DNA of 64,000 nucleotides, taken from positions 124,001-188,000 of the forward strand of contig PUQB01000266.1 in assembly GCA_003024785.1 (NCBI GenBank). Direction: 5' to 3'. Below, piece after piece: positions 13,333-24,715 of this stretch (positions are counted from its first letter, which is position 1; each line of letters begins with the position of its first letter). The DNA is from Selaginella tamariscina (lineage: Eukaryota; Streptophyta; Lycopodiopsida; Selaginellales; Selaginellaceae). The notes under the pieces are model-generated. The model ran no database searches. It saw only the letters and a list, made by a program, of their open reading frames with translations, and had not been told where the DNA came from. The position numbers and the translations under genes are program-made.

Positions 13333-13589
13333 ACACCTTACACTAATACTTAAAAATATAAAAAAATTTGTAATAAATCATCAGTTAATAGACATTGTTA
13401 TCTCAGATTGAAGATATTATATAGAGCAAGGTTTCATTATTTGAAAACTAAATATTTTGCAATTTTCATTCTAAATATTCATTTTTCGTTTTGTTTGAAG
13501 TCTAAACGGATATTCACGGTATATTCTTATATCTTTTATATAAATGTATCTTACTTACGCACCTATTCACACCACCCATTAACTTGTGA
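13333..13589. other. Short AT-rich spacer
   Basis: Lies between the telo-box leader and the Harbinger-type element. No feature is seen. Confidence 0.5.
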
Positions 13590-13815
13590 ACATTAGTTAA
13601 ATTTAATGCAATTGTCTTCACATGGGCCTGAATATTAAATTAAAATTTTAAAAGATAATGTAATGTTATTTGTTAATGCAAATCTTTTCACACAAGTCAA
13701 ACATTAAATTAGAAGATAATGTCTAAATAATGTTTTCTTTTAAAATTTGGCATTAACTTAATTTCTTCGCATTAACTTAATGCCAATACCTTAGGGTTTA
13801 CATTAGGGCATGAAA

Positions 13816-14630
13816 ATGGCAAGAGCTCCAAACAAGCGACTACAAGGTATGCTCCTCCCACATTGTAGATAGCAGAGCATATAGATGCATTCCGTTTTCA
13901 AAGGAACAACTAGGGGAACTATTGCCAGCAAACGAGCTTGCAATCACCACTGCAGAGGAGTGCATTCGCTCCTCAACTTCTCAACTTAGCTTAAACGTCA
14001 ACTCTTTGGCTTCTCAACTGGGTCTCAGAGTAGCTGGCAAAACACTCAAGACAGGCAAGCCAACTGGAGCCATGACGAGGTTACGGCTTTGATAGAGCGA
14101 AAGCTATAGAGTTTGGTACTACGATGGTGTGTTGATCGTGCAAAGATGGTTTCAGCTAAGGAGAAATGGGACAGGATCTCGGCTTCTCTACGTCAGCTCG
14201 GTTTGAATGTGATGGTGACAAGTGCAAGACAAAGTGGGTGAACTTGACAACAACTTACAAAGCTGTCAAGGCTTATGATGCAACAACCGGATGCACTACT
14301 TCCTCATGACTCCCAAAGAGAGAACATCTCAACATCTTGGCTTCATAGAGGAGGCATTTGACGAACTCGATGACTTGCTCTCAGAAACCGAACATCACAC
14401 CAGCCAAGCTTCGAGATAGTAGTGTTGCAGGTGGTTCCAGTGGACAAGCTGCTAGTTCCATTGTGCAGCTACGGCCACGGGTGGAGCAGCTACGGGTGCA
14501 GCTATGCCACGGGTGGTGCAACTACGTCTTTGAGCTCAGACCGAAGTGAAACAACAGCCAAAGATCGGGTCCCTGGAGATCGTGTGCCTGGTTCTATATT
14601 GGCTCAAGAGGAAGGTGAGAAAGAGTGACT
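13816..14630 (+). pseudogene. Harbinger Myb/SANT-like accessory protein, broken
   Basis: Starts near 13,816 with MARAPNKR. Around 14,155-14,300 the translation gives AKEKWDRISASLRQLG and then KCKTKWVNLTTTYKAV, a trihelix/Myb-like pattern (W..IS..L, C..KW.NL...YK) as in plant PIF ORF1 proteins, which partner the transposase in DNA binding. Stops and frame changes occur near 13,860, 14,100 and 14,310, and the tail to 14,630 shifts frame again. It is non-functional as it stands. Confidence 0.6.
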
Positions 14631-15222
14631 CTTCATCTTAGACTGGTTTGGCTGAAGCTTTCAAGGAAGGGAACGTTTCATACTTGAAGATGCTGCAAGC
14701 AGTAGGAGAATAGAAGCAAATGCCATGCAGACTTGTTGGAGATGGAACGAACTCAACAGGCCGAGTTCATCAGACTTGAAGCCGAACGGCTTGAGATGGA
14801 GCGAGCCTCTAACAGCCAGATGAACAACACTTAGCTGCATTAGTAGTTGCAAGCATGCATCTAGAAGGCATCTCATGAAAACTAGCTTTAATGCTATTAC
14901 TAATAAGATCTTGTTTTGTTTCCAAGGTTCTTGAGTTAAGCAATGGACATGTTGCAAGTGTTGCTTGTTATCCTTCTACTACGACAAGTGGATCAGCTTG
15001 CATAAACAAAAGCTTGAGTTTAGAAGAAGAATACAGAACGAGAGCAGGAAAAGGAAGCGTTTCCTACGAGATATCACTGAAGTTGACGAACAACACAGGA
15101 ACATGTACTCCAATGATTTCACTCGAATGCTTTAGTTGTTTAGCGGCTAAGCCAGAGGTTGATCGGGTTTGGTGGGTTAAACCACGGTCGACTGTTGGTT
15201 TGAAAGTTTGTTGAGATGATTT

Positions 15223-16211
15223 ATGATGATCACATGGAAGAAGAACTTTGGCCTCAAGAAGCAGACGTTCGACAACCTGGTACTTCGTGTTGTTGTGAAG
15301 CAAGATACACACTATAGAAGCGCTATTCCAATTCGCATTCGACTTGCATGCACACTGTACAAGCTGAGACATGGATCAAAGTACCTTTCCATCTCTGAGA
15401 GGTTCGGGATAGGTGAGAGTACAACAATAGAGATCGTCAACGAGATGTGCAATGCTATCATCAACATTCTTGGTGAAGTTATCAGGTTTCCAGCTTCTGC
15501 TCAAGAGTTGAGAGTGATCATACAAGGTTTTCAAGACCTTACACAACTACCAAATGTAGCTGGCTGCATCGATGGAACTCAGTTGAAAAGCCTCGGATCA
15601 TGGTGAAGTTTACTACAAGCATCACCGTTATAGCGTCGCACTTCAGGCTGTCGTAGATAGTAAGAAAAGGTTTTTGGACATCTGTTGTGGCTGGCCAGGA
15701 TCCGTTCACGACGCTCGAGTTTGGAGGAACTTAGTGTAGTAGCAGAGGAGATACTTCAGCGACCTGTTTGAGCTTCTGGATATAGCTTGAAGCCATATCT
15801 TCTTAGACAAAGGCTACCCTTGCAGCCCAGCGATTATGGTGCCTTTTTGACGGTCAACAAACCTTTCAGTCCTCAAGAAGTTCTTCAACAACGAGCTTTC
15901 TTCAGATCGTGGAGTGTAGTTTTGGACTTCTAAAAGGTATGAAAAAGCATTCAAACGTGAATTCTACTGGTTTTGTGCAGGAAAGTTCCAAATACTTGGC
16001 TCAAAGATCCGAATGCAACCTGACATTGTTCCTGATATTGTCTATGCTGCTGCTGCATAACTATCTCATTGATATTGGTGCAGATGTTGATGAAGAACTG
16101 TGCGAGTTAGATTTGCCGGAAGCTGAACCCATTGAAGAAGACGAGGATAGAGTACAACAGAATGAACAAGGAGAGATATTGTATGTGAAAAACTCCTCGA
16201 ATACCTTGTAA
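15223..16211 (+). pseudogene. PIF/Harbinger (HARBI1-like) DDE transposase, broken
   Basis: An open segment of 127 codons includes the helical region RLACTLYKLRHGSKYLSISE..GIGEST and the first catalytic Asp in VAGCIDGTQ (D at codon 117, 15,571-15,573). After a frameshift near 15,600 the second block reads VVDSKKRFLDICCGWPGSVH followed by DARVW at about 15,645-15,720, with the second Asp. The third acidic residue lies in ECSFGLLKGM at 15,912. An acidic tail rich in Glu/Asp ends at 16,211. All three catalytic positions survive, but stops and frameshifts break the frame. Confidence 0.8.
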
Positions 16212-16589
16212 CTGCAGTGTAACAAATACAAAATTTGAGCTTTTAATATAAAGTTAATGTAAAACATATGTGAAAACACATATATGTTAATAACTCTAAT
16301 ATAATACGTGTGAAGTCATTTACATTACATTAAATTAAGTTAGGTTACATTAACTAAAATTCTCTAATGTTGTGATTAACTAATGCTGTGTGAAGATCAA
16401 TGACATTAACTAAAAACATTAAGCTAATAACAGCTAATGTAATGTTCATAACTTAATGTGTGGTGTGAATCGGCACACCATTCAAAGTTTTAATGATTTA
16501 AAAAATATATAATTTGCAATTTTCTTACATAAATATAACATGATAACTAATTATAATCATAGCCATAAGTAAGTGTCGAGGGTCTGCAG

Positions 16590-17900
16590 AGCCCAGGTTT
16601 AGAGTGAGTCCAAAGGTCCAGAGTTTAGGATGCTCGAAGTTTGGGATGTTGGTAGTTCCAAAGAGTCCTAACATTACCCCCCACCTCACACACACATAGG
16701 ACGAGCTTTGCGTGGGTGGATGAGGACCAAGCTTATAGGGATAGTGGCAGTGGTATGCAGTGATCAAATCTTGTGAGCATGAGTGAGATTTGAGGCCAGT
16801 TCCCAAGTGTGTTTATTAAGAGTAATATATTCAACCCAATTAAGGAGGTAATGAAGTTGACCACGATAATATTTGGAATTCAAGACAATAGCAACTTCAA
16901 ATTCATATTCTTTGTCATGAATAATTGAAGGCTGTGGTGGAATAGTTGGAGTCAGATTTCTCATCGCTCGAGTAGTGTTGGCAGTAACTGAAGGTGATAT
17001 GTGACCTCGGACGAGTGTTAAAGCACTAAACAAATGTTGATAGTCAAGTTTGCTGAAGGGTTAGATGGACAACCAATGGCAACAAAGGAGCTAGACCTAG
17101 TCATCGTGGTGGTAAGTAGGTGCAATAATGTGGGAGCGCTGGTGGTGGAAATCTCAGGAGTGCATCAAATGGTGAGTGACGTTCTCTTAAATGGCCCGTC
17201 GTTGTTGGAGGTGATCTTTTGCAATAGAGTTGATGGTCAAAACTGCTAAAAGCTTTTTCAACCAACATGAATGAGTCCTAGTCAATACATGAAATTGAGT
17301 GTCTAGTGGAAGAGTGTTGAAAGTTGTTGAATACTAAAAGAAGATCAACCCAATCATAAAGATGAAGCATTAAAAGTACTATTCTAGAGTTTGAACGGTG
17401 CATCGACTCCATCCATTTATTTGTGGATGATGAGTAGTAAATGGATTCCCCTTGATGCGGAGGCATTTAAAAAACTTTTATCAAAACATAAAATAAGTTG
17501 TGAATCTTTATCATTAATGACTTTGTTCGAAAGACCGTGCAAACAAAAAATCTTACTATAGTACACTAAATTAAACACCCTCGATCTTGTGATAGTTTTG
17601 TGATATAAAAGAAAATGTGTTATCTTTTAAAATTTATTCACCACAACAAAAATTGTATCAATACCAATGTGAAGGTGGAAGATTAGTGGGAAAATCCATT
17701 GCGATGGAAGACCAAGGTCGTGCGGCCATAAAAGAGGCTATAGTAAACCTGATGGACAATGGCATAAATCCATAGATCACATGTGTAGACATATTGCTCA
17801 ATATGCATAACCACTGTAAGGTATGTTTAACAATTTCTAAGGTTTTGCAAATGGAGAGCTGCCCCTGCTGGTATAACAGCAAATTGTGGAAGTAAAAGTC
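16590..17900 (-). pseudogene. Ty3/gypsy chromovirus remnant (integrase and chromodomain)
   Basis: On the minus strand, integrase-like sequence near 17,658-17,740 reads RPWSSIAMDFPTNLPPSHWY, matching the start of the integrase catalytic core of plant gypsy elements. A diverged region follows at 17,280-17,466. A chromodomain remnant lies near 16,770-16,925 (YEFEVAIVLNSKYYRGQLHY, then LLNWVEY, then TWELASNL), which in intact elements directs integration. No LTRs are recognisable. It is a separate and much older lineage than the element at 33.9 kb. Confidence 0.75.
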
Positions 17901-18597
17901 AGCATAGTCGAAGGTCCATGGATATCCAAAGTCTCAGTGAGAGAATATTCTAGTTTATACCTTTACAATGAATATTATTTAAATTGTTATATTGCAGCTA
18001 AGCTGCACATTTTCCTCAACCTTTTATTTAGGATTACCAGCGGTGGACGGCTCCATTGCTCGTGCTAACCTTTTCAAAACCAAAGTGAAACCACAACATG
18101 CGCCAGAGGCCATGCCACTGATCCACAGCACAGACGTTCGAGAGTGGCAGCAGCCCATCCACTGCTACCTGACCGAAGGATTTAGTAAAATAAACTCTAA
18201 GTTATTAGTTTAAATCCTTTACCTTCAATATAATACATTAAAGGAAATCCTTTCTAAAACTTTATTATAAATGAATTTATTCCGCATAAGAATTTAACAC
18301 AAGTTCGTCACGCAAAATTAACATATACAAAACAAGCCCTAATTAAAGACAGCTATGGCACACGGGCAAGAGGTAAAGAGTAACATAGGATGCATCAGAT
18401 CAACAGAACTGGTGCATATACATGTATGTATATTACAATTTCCCTCACTCAATTTGTTGTATATATGCGTTTATACAAAAGAGCACATTGGCCGATTAGA
18501 ATAGCACGGCCACTTATTATTATTTATAATATATTAAAGGTATTAATTCCTTTTTTAACTTATAAATAAACGATATATTGTAAAGTGAATAGGAAGG
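17901..18597. other. Intergenic DNA with an unassigned GC-richer block
   Basis: At 18,020-18,185 base composition rises and the plus strand is open (FKTKVKPQHAPEAMPLIHST), but I do not recognise it. It could be a remnant of the neighbouring retroelement. The rest is AT-rich upstream sequence of the F-box gene. Confidence 0.4.
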
Positions 18598-19881
18598 ATG
18601 TTAAGACGGTGTGGTAAACGAAAGTCGAAGCACAGCCACGGATTCCGAAAGAAGAGAAGAGAAGATAATGCCGAGTCATTCCAAAAGAAGAAGAGCAAGA
18701 TCGATGGAGCAGTAGAATGCATACTTAGCAACCTGAGTATCCCGGACCTACACAACTGCCTGACCGTATCCAAGTCGTGGTATTCGCTCATTAAGTCTGA
18801 TTACTTCCGGAGACTGTGGTGCTCAAACTCTCATGCCCGTGCTGGTGAGGAAGGTCTCTTGGTACTCACCAGCAATTATGCATTCGGCAACAACTGTGAC
18901 GTGTGGAAGCCAGGAGTTGGGGTGACGAGCAGCATCAGGCTGGCCGGGTATACGTACTCACAGGTTGTGGCTTCCGCAGGCGGCCTGGTATGTGTGCTTG
19001 GTAAGCCGGAACCAGATCCCGACTTGGAACAACTCCGCTCCTACAAGCTTGCTGTTGGGAATCCTCTTACCAAGGAGTGGGTAGAACTTCCGTCCCTTGC
19101 TGTGGATCATGTGTTGAGGATGAACATGTCTAGCTTCATCGAGTTTCGCATGGAGGTGCTTGAGGGGACCTGGAGCTACCGGGTGACAGTACAGCACAGT
19201 GATGAAACGGGCTACTGCGGGCACATGTACGACTCATTAGCTGGGGCCTGGTCGCCTCTACCGAAGATATTGGTGGACAAGTCTGAGGCAGCGGCAAAGA
19301 AGATGGCAATGTACAACATTGCCAGCAGAAGCTGGTCTATGGGATGGCTAGGGAGCTCTGTAGTGAGGACCCGTAAGGAGCGTGGAGACGACGATCTCCA
19401 CGTGCTTTCTCCTCACGCTAGCACTGGAAGCTTCTGTGTGTGGGAGTGCGAGGGGGTCACGTACTTGGCTGCTCCGTGGATGGTGGCGTGTGATGGCTGT
19501 GTTACGGACGTAGACCCCTTTCCAGGTGGGTTTGGGGTGTGGAGACTGGTGGATGGGAAACTGCATACCGTGAGTGCGGTTTGGCAGAGAGAAATGATGC
19601 GAAAGGCCGCAGGAACCGATGGTGACGCCTACCTCGGATTGACGACTGTGAAGACCGATGCATGTGGTTATTTGGCATGTTTCTCGCCCTACAACGAACC
19701 TGAATATCCAGTTGTTGTGTACGATCTGAGGACGGGAGAGTGGCACACGGTCTTCCAGCTCAAGCCTTCCTGGTCCTCATGCGATAGGCAGCTCTATTTC
19801 TCTAGGCAGCTCTATTTCCGTAAAAACTACCTGGGCGCAGTGGTTTATCGCCCCTCTCTTCTGAGTCCTCTTCCAAAGTGA
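18598..19881 (+). CDS. F-box protein (probable SCF E3 ligase substrate adaptor)
   Basis: A single-exon frame of 427 codons with GC content far above its surroundings. The start is supported by an in-frame TGA at 18,586-18,588. Residues 1-34 are Lys/Arg-rich (KKRRED, KKKSK) and look like a nuclear localisation signal. Residues about 36-77 form an F-box (VECILSNLSIPDLHNCLTVS, then KSWYSL and F.RLW), which in known F-box proteins binds SKP1 in SCF ubiquitin ligases. The remainder has kelch-like or F-box-associated features: spaced W and G residues such as AVGNPLTKEWVELP, MYDSLAGAWSPLP, MYNIASRSWSMGW and VYDLRTGEWHTVF, each resembling a beta-propeller blade. An 18-base in-frame tandem duplication near 19,788-19,823 repeats RQLYF. 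The substrate is unknown. This is the only clearly intact gene in the window. Confidence 0.9.
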   Translation: MLRRCGKRKSKHSHGFRKKRREDNAESFQKKKSKIDGAVECILSNLSIPDLHNCLTVSKSWYSLIKSDYFRRLWCSNSHARAGEEGLLVLTSNYAFGNNCDVWKPGVGVTSSIRLAGYTYSQVVASAGGLVCVLGKPEPDPDLEQLRSYKLAVGNPLTKEWVELPSLAVDHVLRMNMSSFIEFRMEVLEGTWSYRVTVQHSDETGYCGHMYDSLAGAWSPLPKILVDKSEAAAKKMAMYNIASRSWSMGWLGSSVVRTRKERGDDDLHVLSPHASTGSFCVWECEGVTYLAAPWMVACDGCVTDVDPFPGGFGVWRLVDGKLHTVSAVWQREMMRKAAGTDGDAYLGLTTVKTDACGYLACFSPYNEPEYPVVVYDLRTGEWHTVFQLKPSWSSCDRQLYFSRQLYFRKNYLGAVVYRPSLLSPLPK

Positions 19882-20142
19882 GCCCACCATATGCTCAGTA
19901 GAAATGTGCACATCTGGAACCTTTTAACTTATTGTTCGTTTTGAAGTGTTATCTTTGTGTGTGTGTGTGCGTGTGTATATTTATTGTCATGCATCTTGAC
20001 TCCACTAAACAGACACAATTTATATATAAATATAAAGAGCTTCACAGAACACCCACCATGTACATTAGGCTTGTTGTTTCAGATTCTGAGTCCAGAGCCT
20101 GCTTGAGCACAAGCCAATTTGTACACTATGGCCGAGAGTACA

Positions 20143-20179
<37 letters not shown>

Positions 20180-20690
20180 TCCATTACTTACACGCTAAGT
20201 TAGACAAACCTTTATAAAGGCCATGCATATACAAACAGAAAGTTCATATGGAGGAACCATTAGCAGTTTGTATTTTTACATTGCGCATATACTATGTACC
20301 ATTACCAAAAGTATGCATCACTACCTGCAAACACACTCTACATTAGATACTATAATATAGGAGACAAATAGATAGACGTACCATCGTGAGTAAAGTCATA
20401 TTTCCTTCGTATTTTACGGATATACACTACCTAGGGATACTCCTGTTAACAGAATAACAATGTTAGCTATAAATATTAAATCCATATAGTATACTAGAGA
20501 AGAGAATCTAAGTTCAACAATATTATGTCTGTATAACTCAATATATTTAACACACACTTTCATACATACTGTGCTTCTATGTATACATGTATGTATATCA
20601 GTGTACATTTAACATAAACAATATGTTATATCTGTATCTTTGTACATCTATACGTTTATGCATTTGGTTTTGCTGACATTTTATTTTAAT
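19882..20690. other. Intergenic DNA with (GT)n and (TA)n microsatellites
   Basis: (GT)n lies at about 19,957-19,976 and (TA)n at 20,145-20,176. No exon is seen before the terminal exon of the minus-strand gene near 20,697. Confidence 0.6.
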
Positions 20691-20696
20691 CATACC

Positions 20697-22867
20697 TCGT
20701 TTCATCAATCTCCTGGACTTGAACTGCTCCAGCGACGGTATTTCCTGGCACCTGGGATTAAATAGTCGATATAAGTTATGAACCGTGTTTTATAGATCGA
20801 TAACTTCTTATACTGATTACCTTACTAAAGTGAACTAAACCGATGACACACAGGTGTATAGTTACAGACCTACAAACGTGCAGCATATTATATGTAGACG
20901 TACTTTGACACTGCTAAAAACAATACCAATAACATGAGGGGCATCTTCTATCGCTAGACCCAGCACAATGTCTATCAAAGAAACTTTACTAAAACATGAA
21001 GGTCCGCCAAACAGGAGCTTCACCAACAAGAAATGAACTTCAAATTCTACACACCAGTGTAGTATACAAGTAAATATATAGGCTAGCGAGATACTTGATG
21101 TACATATTTACAATAGTTCATGAATGAGGTATGCTTGCATACGGTAATAATACTTGATTTCACGCTTATTATATAATATACTGTGAATCGTACCCAGCTG
21201 CCCCAGAGTTTCTTTATCATCGGTTTCCCCTTGTTTGCGTTCTTCTTTCATAACCTCAGCACGCTCGTTCAAAAGCACCTGTTGTACTTGCTCTCGTTTT
21301 GTTTCCGTAAGATTGATGGTCTACAGAACCACATGAACTTAAATATATAACAACAACAGTAGGCTAAATAAACACGTATAGGCATGTACATGTGTATATC
21401 AATGAACATGTAACTCAAGGCCCGTGGTTTCTGGAGTTAAGAAGGAAACTAAGGAATCTGATATAGGTGTTTTACTTAATTTAATTCTACTGATTACCTT
21501 ACCAAAGTGAACTAAACCGATGACATACAGGTGTATAGTTACAGACCTACAAACGCGCTTGTCTTTGTCAACATATTATACGTAGACGTACTTTAACACT
21601 GCTAAAAAAAACCAGACCAGCACAATGTCTATCAAAGAAACTTTACTAAACAGGAAAACAAGAAATGAACTTAAAACTATTAAAAACTAAAACACAAAGT
21701 AACGATTCACAGTAGATTATATAATAAGCGAAGTGCTCGCATATTATACCGTATACAAGCATACCTCGTTCATGGACCATCCTAAGTTTTTGGAAAATAT
21801 GTAAATCAAGTATCTCGCTAGCCTACATATATTTACTTGTATACTTGTATATTATATGCCAGAAAACAATACGTACCTTGAACTGCGTTTTAGTTCTTTA
21901 TCATCGATTTCCCCTTTCTTGCGTTCTTCTTTCAGACCCTCATCACGCTCTTTCAAAACCACATGCTGTACTTGCTGTAGTTTTATCTCCGTAGGATTGG
22001 TCTACAAAACCACGTGTATTCTATATGTATATACTTTGTATGTATAGAATGGCATAGAATATATACAGAATATACTGTGTATACAAAGATCAAATGTCTA
22101 GCAATAACAATAGGGCTAAATAAACACGTACATGTGTCTATCAATGGACATGTAAATTACGAACCTCAAGGCCCGTGTTTCCTGGAGTTAAGAAGGAAAC
22201 TAAGGAATCTGATATAAGTTGAGAACCGTGTTTTACTAGACAAGACTCGATAACGATGACACACAGGTGTATAGTTACACGACACTGCTTAAAAACCAGA
22301 CCCAGCACAATGTCTATCAAAGAAACTTCACTACACATGAAGGTCCGCCAGAACTTAAAACAACTAAAAACTAAACACAAACTAACGATTCACAGTATAT
22401 TTTATATAATAAACTTCATTCATGGACATCAAGTATCTTACTAGCCTACATATATTTTGTATATTATATGTCAGAATACAATACGTACCTTGAGCTGCAT
22501 TTCAGTTTCTTTATCATTGATTTCCCCTTGCTTGCGTTCTTCTTTCAGATCATCACGCTCCTTCAAAACCACCTGCTGCACTAGTCCTGTCCCCGTACGA
22601 TTGATAGTCTACAGAACCACGTGATTCTATATATGAATATGTATATAGTGTGCGTGGGCATAGAATATATACAGAATATACTATGTGTATACAAAGGTCA
22701 GGATTAGGGCTACATGTACATGTAAAGTACGAATATACTATTCTGGTGTGTGGACTGAAATATAATACGTACCTTGAGCTGCGTTTCTTTATCATCGATT
22801 TCCCCTTCTTTCGGAACCTGGTTGCAGACATCACGCCCCTTCAAAATCACCTGCTTACTCTATACGT

Positions 22868-22901
<34 letters not shown>

Positions 22902-24360
22902 CAGAGAGAGACTTACTGTACCACCCGTCTTGAGACAGCCTTGTTGCTCATGTGCTTTGGCTTCTTTCTCACGTTTTGCTCGTGCTAGGAGTATACAACG
23001 GGGTATCATCTTGATACTAGCAGCAGTTCCTTAAAAAACCACGATAATTATAGAAAATACAAGACAAATATTTAAATACTTACTTTCAATCGGTTTTTCC
23101 TTGGGCCCTGTATTCTCAGTACTTTGAGTCTTATTGAGCTCTTTCAACCGATAAATTGGATTCCAAAGTTGTTGCAATTCACCTGTGCATCTTCTCAATT
23201 CTTTCTATTCCCAGTTGCAAGAGCTTCATCTCTTAGAGTAATCAATCGCAAAATTTCGGAATGCCACCGCTGTAAATCATATAAATATTAATTTATAAAA
23301 ATATAAGTATATACTTACGTCATTCAATTCTCTCTCCCGGATTAGCAAGGCTCCTTCCTCCAATTCCTCTTTCATAACCACCTTTTTATCTTGTATATCG
23401 ACAATATAAAACAATTAAATACACAAATAAAAGCTAATATATATGCTCTCTCTCTCTCTCTACCCGCATGTGTGTTGTACCGTATTTATAGAAATCAGAA
23501 ATCGTGAAGTGATACGGAGAAACACAAAACAGAGAAAAGTTACCTCGAATTCGTTGTATAGCGTTCAGTTCTTGAATCATTTCCTTCTCCAAGGTCTTCC
23601 ACTCGTTCACAGCTTTCTTATAGAGTGTATGCTCTTCATGGGGATAGAACTCAAAGGACACGAACCGACAAACAAACGGTGCCAATTGGATAAGGGTTCC
23701 GATATAATGTCCACACTCCGTGTTTATCGTCGATATGTACGTACCCTTTACAGAAACATTTTTCCGTGAGCTACAATGCTCCTGCTCTACAGTTCCGCGA
23801 TCCATCATTCTGGCAATGAAAGCGTGTTCTCCTTCAACCCCTTCGGGAAGGGCAAGGCCGAAATCCAAAAATAGGTTATTGTGAATGGAGTGCTGAGAAA
23901 AGAACAAACTATAGTTAAAAGAATGTATACATGTGCGTAGTAACAGTGCCACAATGCACTTTATATATACGTATTAGATGAGAAAACCCGTGGACAGCTT
24001 CATATACCACATATCTTTAGCATTATAAAATTATGCATATTATGTATATGCATGATTTTACTGTCTTACCTCGAGATCAATGGATTGTTCTTCACCACGT
24101 GTTGCAAGACACCATTTCCGTCTTACGAGGTGATATGCCGGCGCTCTTGAGCCGAGTAGATCTTCAAGTTCGTCAATACGATGTGCTTTCCTCATTGGCT
24201 GAAAAGAAATAGTTAAATAAGCATATCTATAGCAATGTATATGACCAAATTTTAATTCACAGATGAGATTTGAACGAAACCTGAATGTAAGATCTGCACC
24301 ACCGCTTGCAATGTAGGAGATAAGCTGTGAATGTAAGACCTGCGCCGCCGCTTGCAATGT
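20697..24360 (-). CDS. Multi-exon charged coiled-coil protein with an amplified internal exon
   Basis: Exons with GT/AG borders on the minus strand are 24,070-24,198 (RIDELEDLLGSRAPAYHLVR), 23,544-23,892 (LDFGLALPEGVEGEHAFIAR, later EHTLYKKAVNEWKTLEKEM), about 23,319-23,390 (MKEELEEGALLIRERELND), about 23,084-23,269, about 22,917-22,986 (ARAKREKEAKAHEQQG), then four versions of one Lys/Glu-rich exon, and about 20,697-20,757 (VPGNTVAGAVQVQEIDE). The N-terminal 150 residues look globular; the rest is coiled coil. I do not recognise the family. The segment EGALLIRERELND is loosely like the coiled coil of plant IDN2/FDM proteins, but no XS or XH domain is visible. The first exon is uncertain because its region is tandemly duplicated, and the 3' end is also uncertain. 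Confidence 0.5.
21193..21322 (-). repeat. Amplified exon, copy 4 (most 3')
   Basis: The exon is flanked by a GT donor and encodes a version of QQV(L/V)L(K/N)ERAEVMKEERK followed by QGETDDKET. Its frame is open. Flanking intron sequence also resembles the units upstream. Confidence 0.75.
21873..22002 (-). repeat. Amplified exon, copy 3
   Basis: Encodes LQQVQHVVLKERDEGLKEER followed by KKGEIDDKEL, in one open frame ending at a GT donor. The intron beyond it repeats the block AAGGCCCGTG.TT.CTGGAGTTAAGAAGG that is also found near 21,418, so the duplication included intron sequence. Confidence 0.8.
22487..22611 (-). repeat. Amplified exon, copy 2
   Basis: Encodes VQQVVLKERDDLKEERKQGE followed by INDKETEMQLK, in one open frame with a GT donor. 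Confidence 0.8.
22770..22856 (-). repeat. Amplified exon, copy 1 (shortest, most diverged)
   Basis: Encodes QVILKGRDVCNQVPKEGEID followed by DKETQLK. The middle KEERK part is altered. It is followed by a (GT)n-(GA)n tract at about 22,867-22,911. Confidence 0.7.
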
Positions 24361-24715
24361 AGGAGATAAGCTGCCCTCTTGCCAGAAATGTGGGTATGCA
24401 ATGCAAGAAGCTGCCGCTTGCCCTAGCAGCTCAACAACCCGAGCAGATCTCCAAGTTCGTCAATACTTCCTAAAGAAATCATTAAATAAGCATATCTATA
24501 GCAGCATAAGTGCATTAAACGCTCATTGTAGTGAAAATCTGAAAATCAGACACACATTTTAACAAAATCGGAACACTGAACGAAACCTGAATGTCTGCGC
24601 CGCCGCTTGCAATGTAGGAGATAAGCTGCCCAAGAAGCTGCGCTTGCTCTCTGCTTGCTCTCTGCTTGCTCTCTGCTTGCCCTAGCAGCTCAACAAACCC
24701 TAGCTGCTCAGAAAC
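24285..24715. repeat. Tandem and near-tandem repeats over the 5' end of the coiled-coil gene
   Basis: The block 'gccgccgcttgcaatgtagg' plus 'agataagctg' occurs at 24,299 (variant), 24,344 and 24,600, the first two being adjacent copies of a 46-base unit. A 14-base unit, CTCTGCTTGCTCTC-like, is repeated three to four times at about 24,648-24,680. Each larger copy also carries a 'ccctagcagctcaacaa' tail. Up to three copies of a putative first exon end exist, so the true start is ambiguous. Confidence 0.75.

Larger units (their letters stand above)
13590..16475 (+). mobile_element. Decayed PIF/Harbinger DNA transposon (boundaries approximate)
   Basis: The block carries both genes of the superfamily in the expected order: a Myb/SANT-like DNA-binding protein and a DDE transposase. 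The flanks hold repeated subterminal motifs combining CTTCACA(C/T) with ATTAA or TTAAT. They occur at about 13,617 and 13,686 on the left and, inverted, at about 16,310 and 16,395 on the right. I could not define exact terminal inverted repeats or the 3-bp target duplication, so the ends are estimates. Confidence 0.75.

Noticed and set aside
15064..15372. Minus-strand frame of 102 codons in the Harbinger element
   Set aside because: It is antisense to the transposase, which has the DDE motif blocks.
19348..19746. Minus-strand frame of 132 codons inside the F-box gene
   Set aside because: It is antisense to a clearly coding, GC-rich F-box frame and has no recognisable motif.
23319..23390. Assignment of the coiled-coil gene to the IDN2/FDM RNA-directed DNA methylation family
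   Set aside because: Only a short coiled-coil stretch looks similar. No XS, XH or zinc-finger domain is visible, so the name is not supported.
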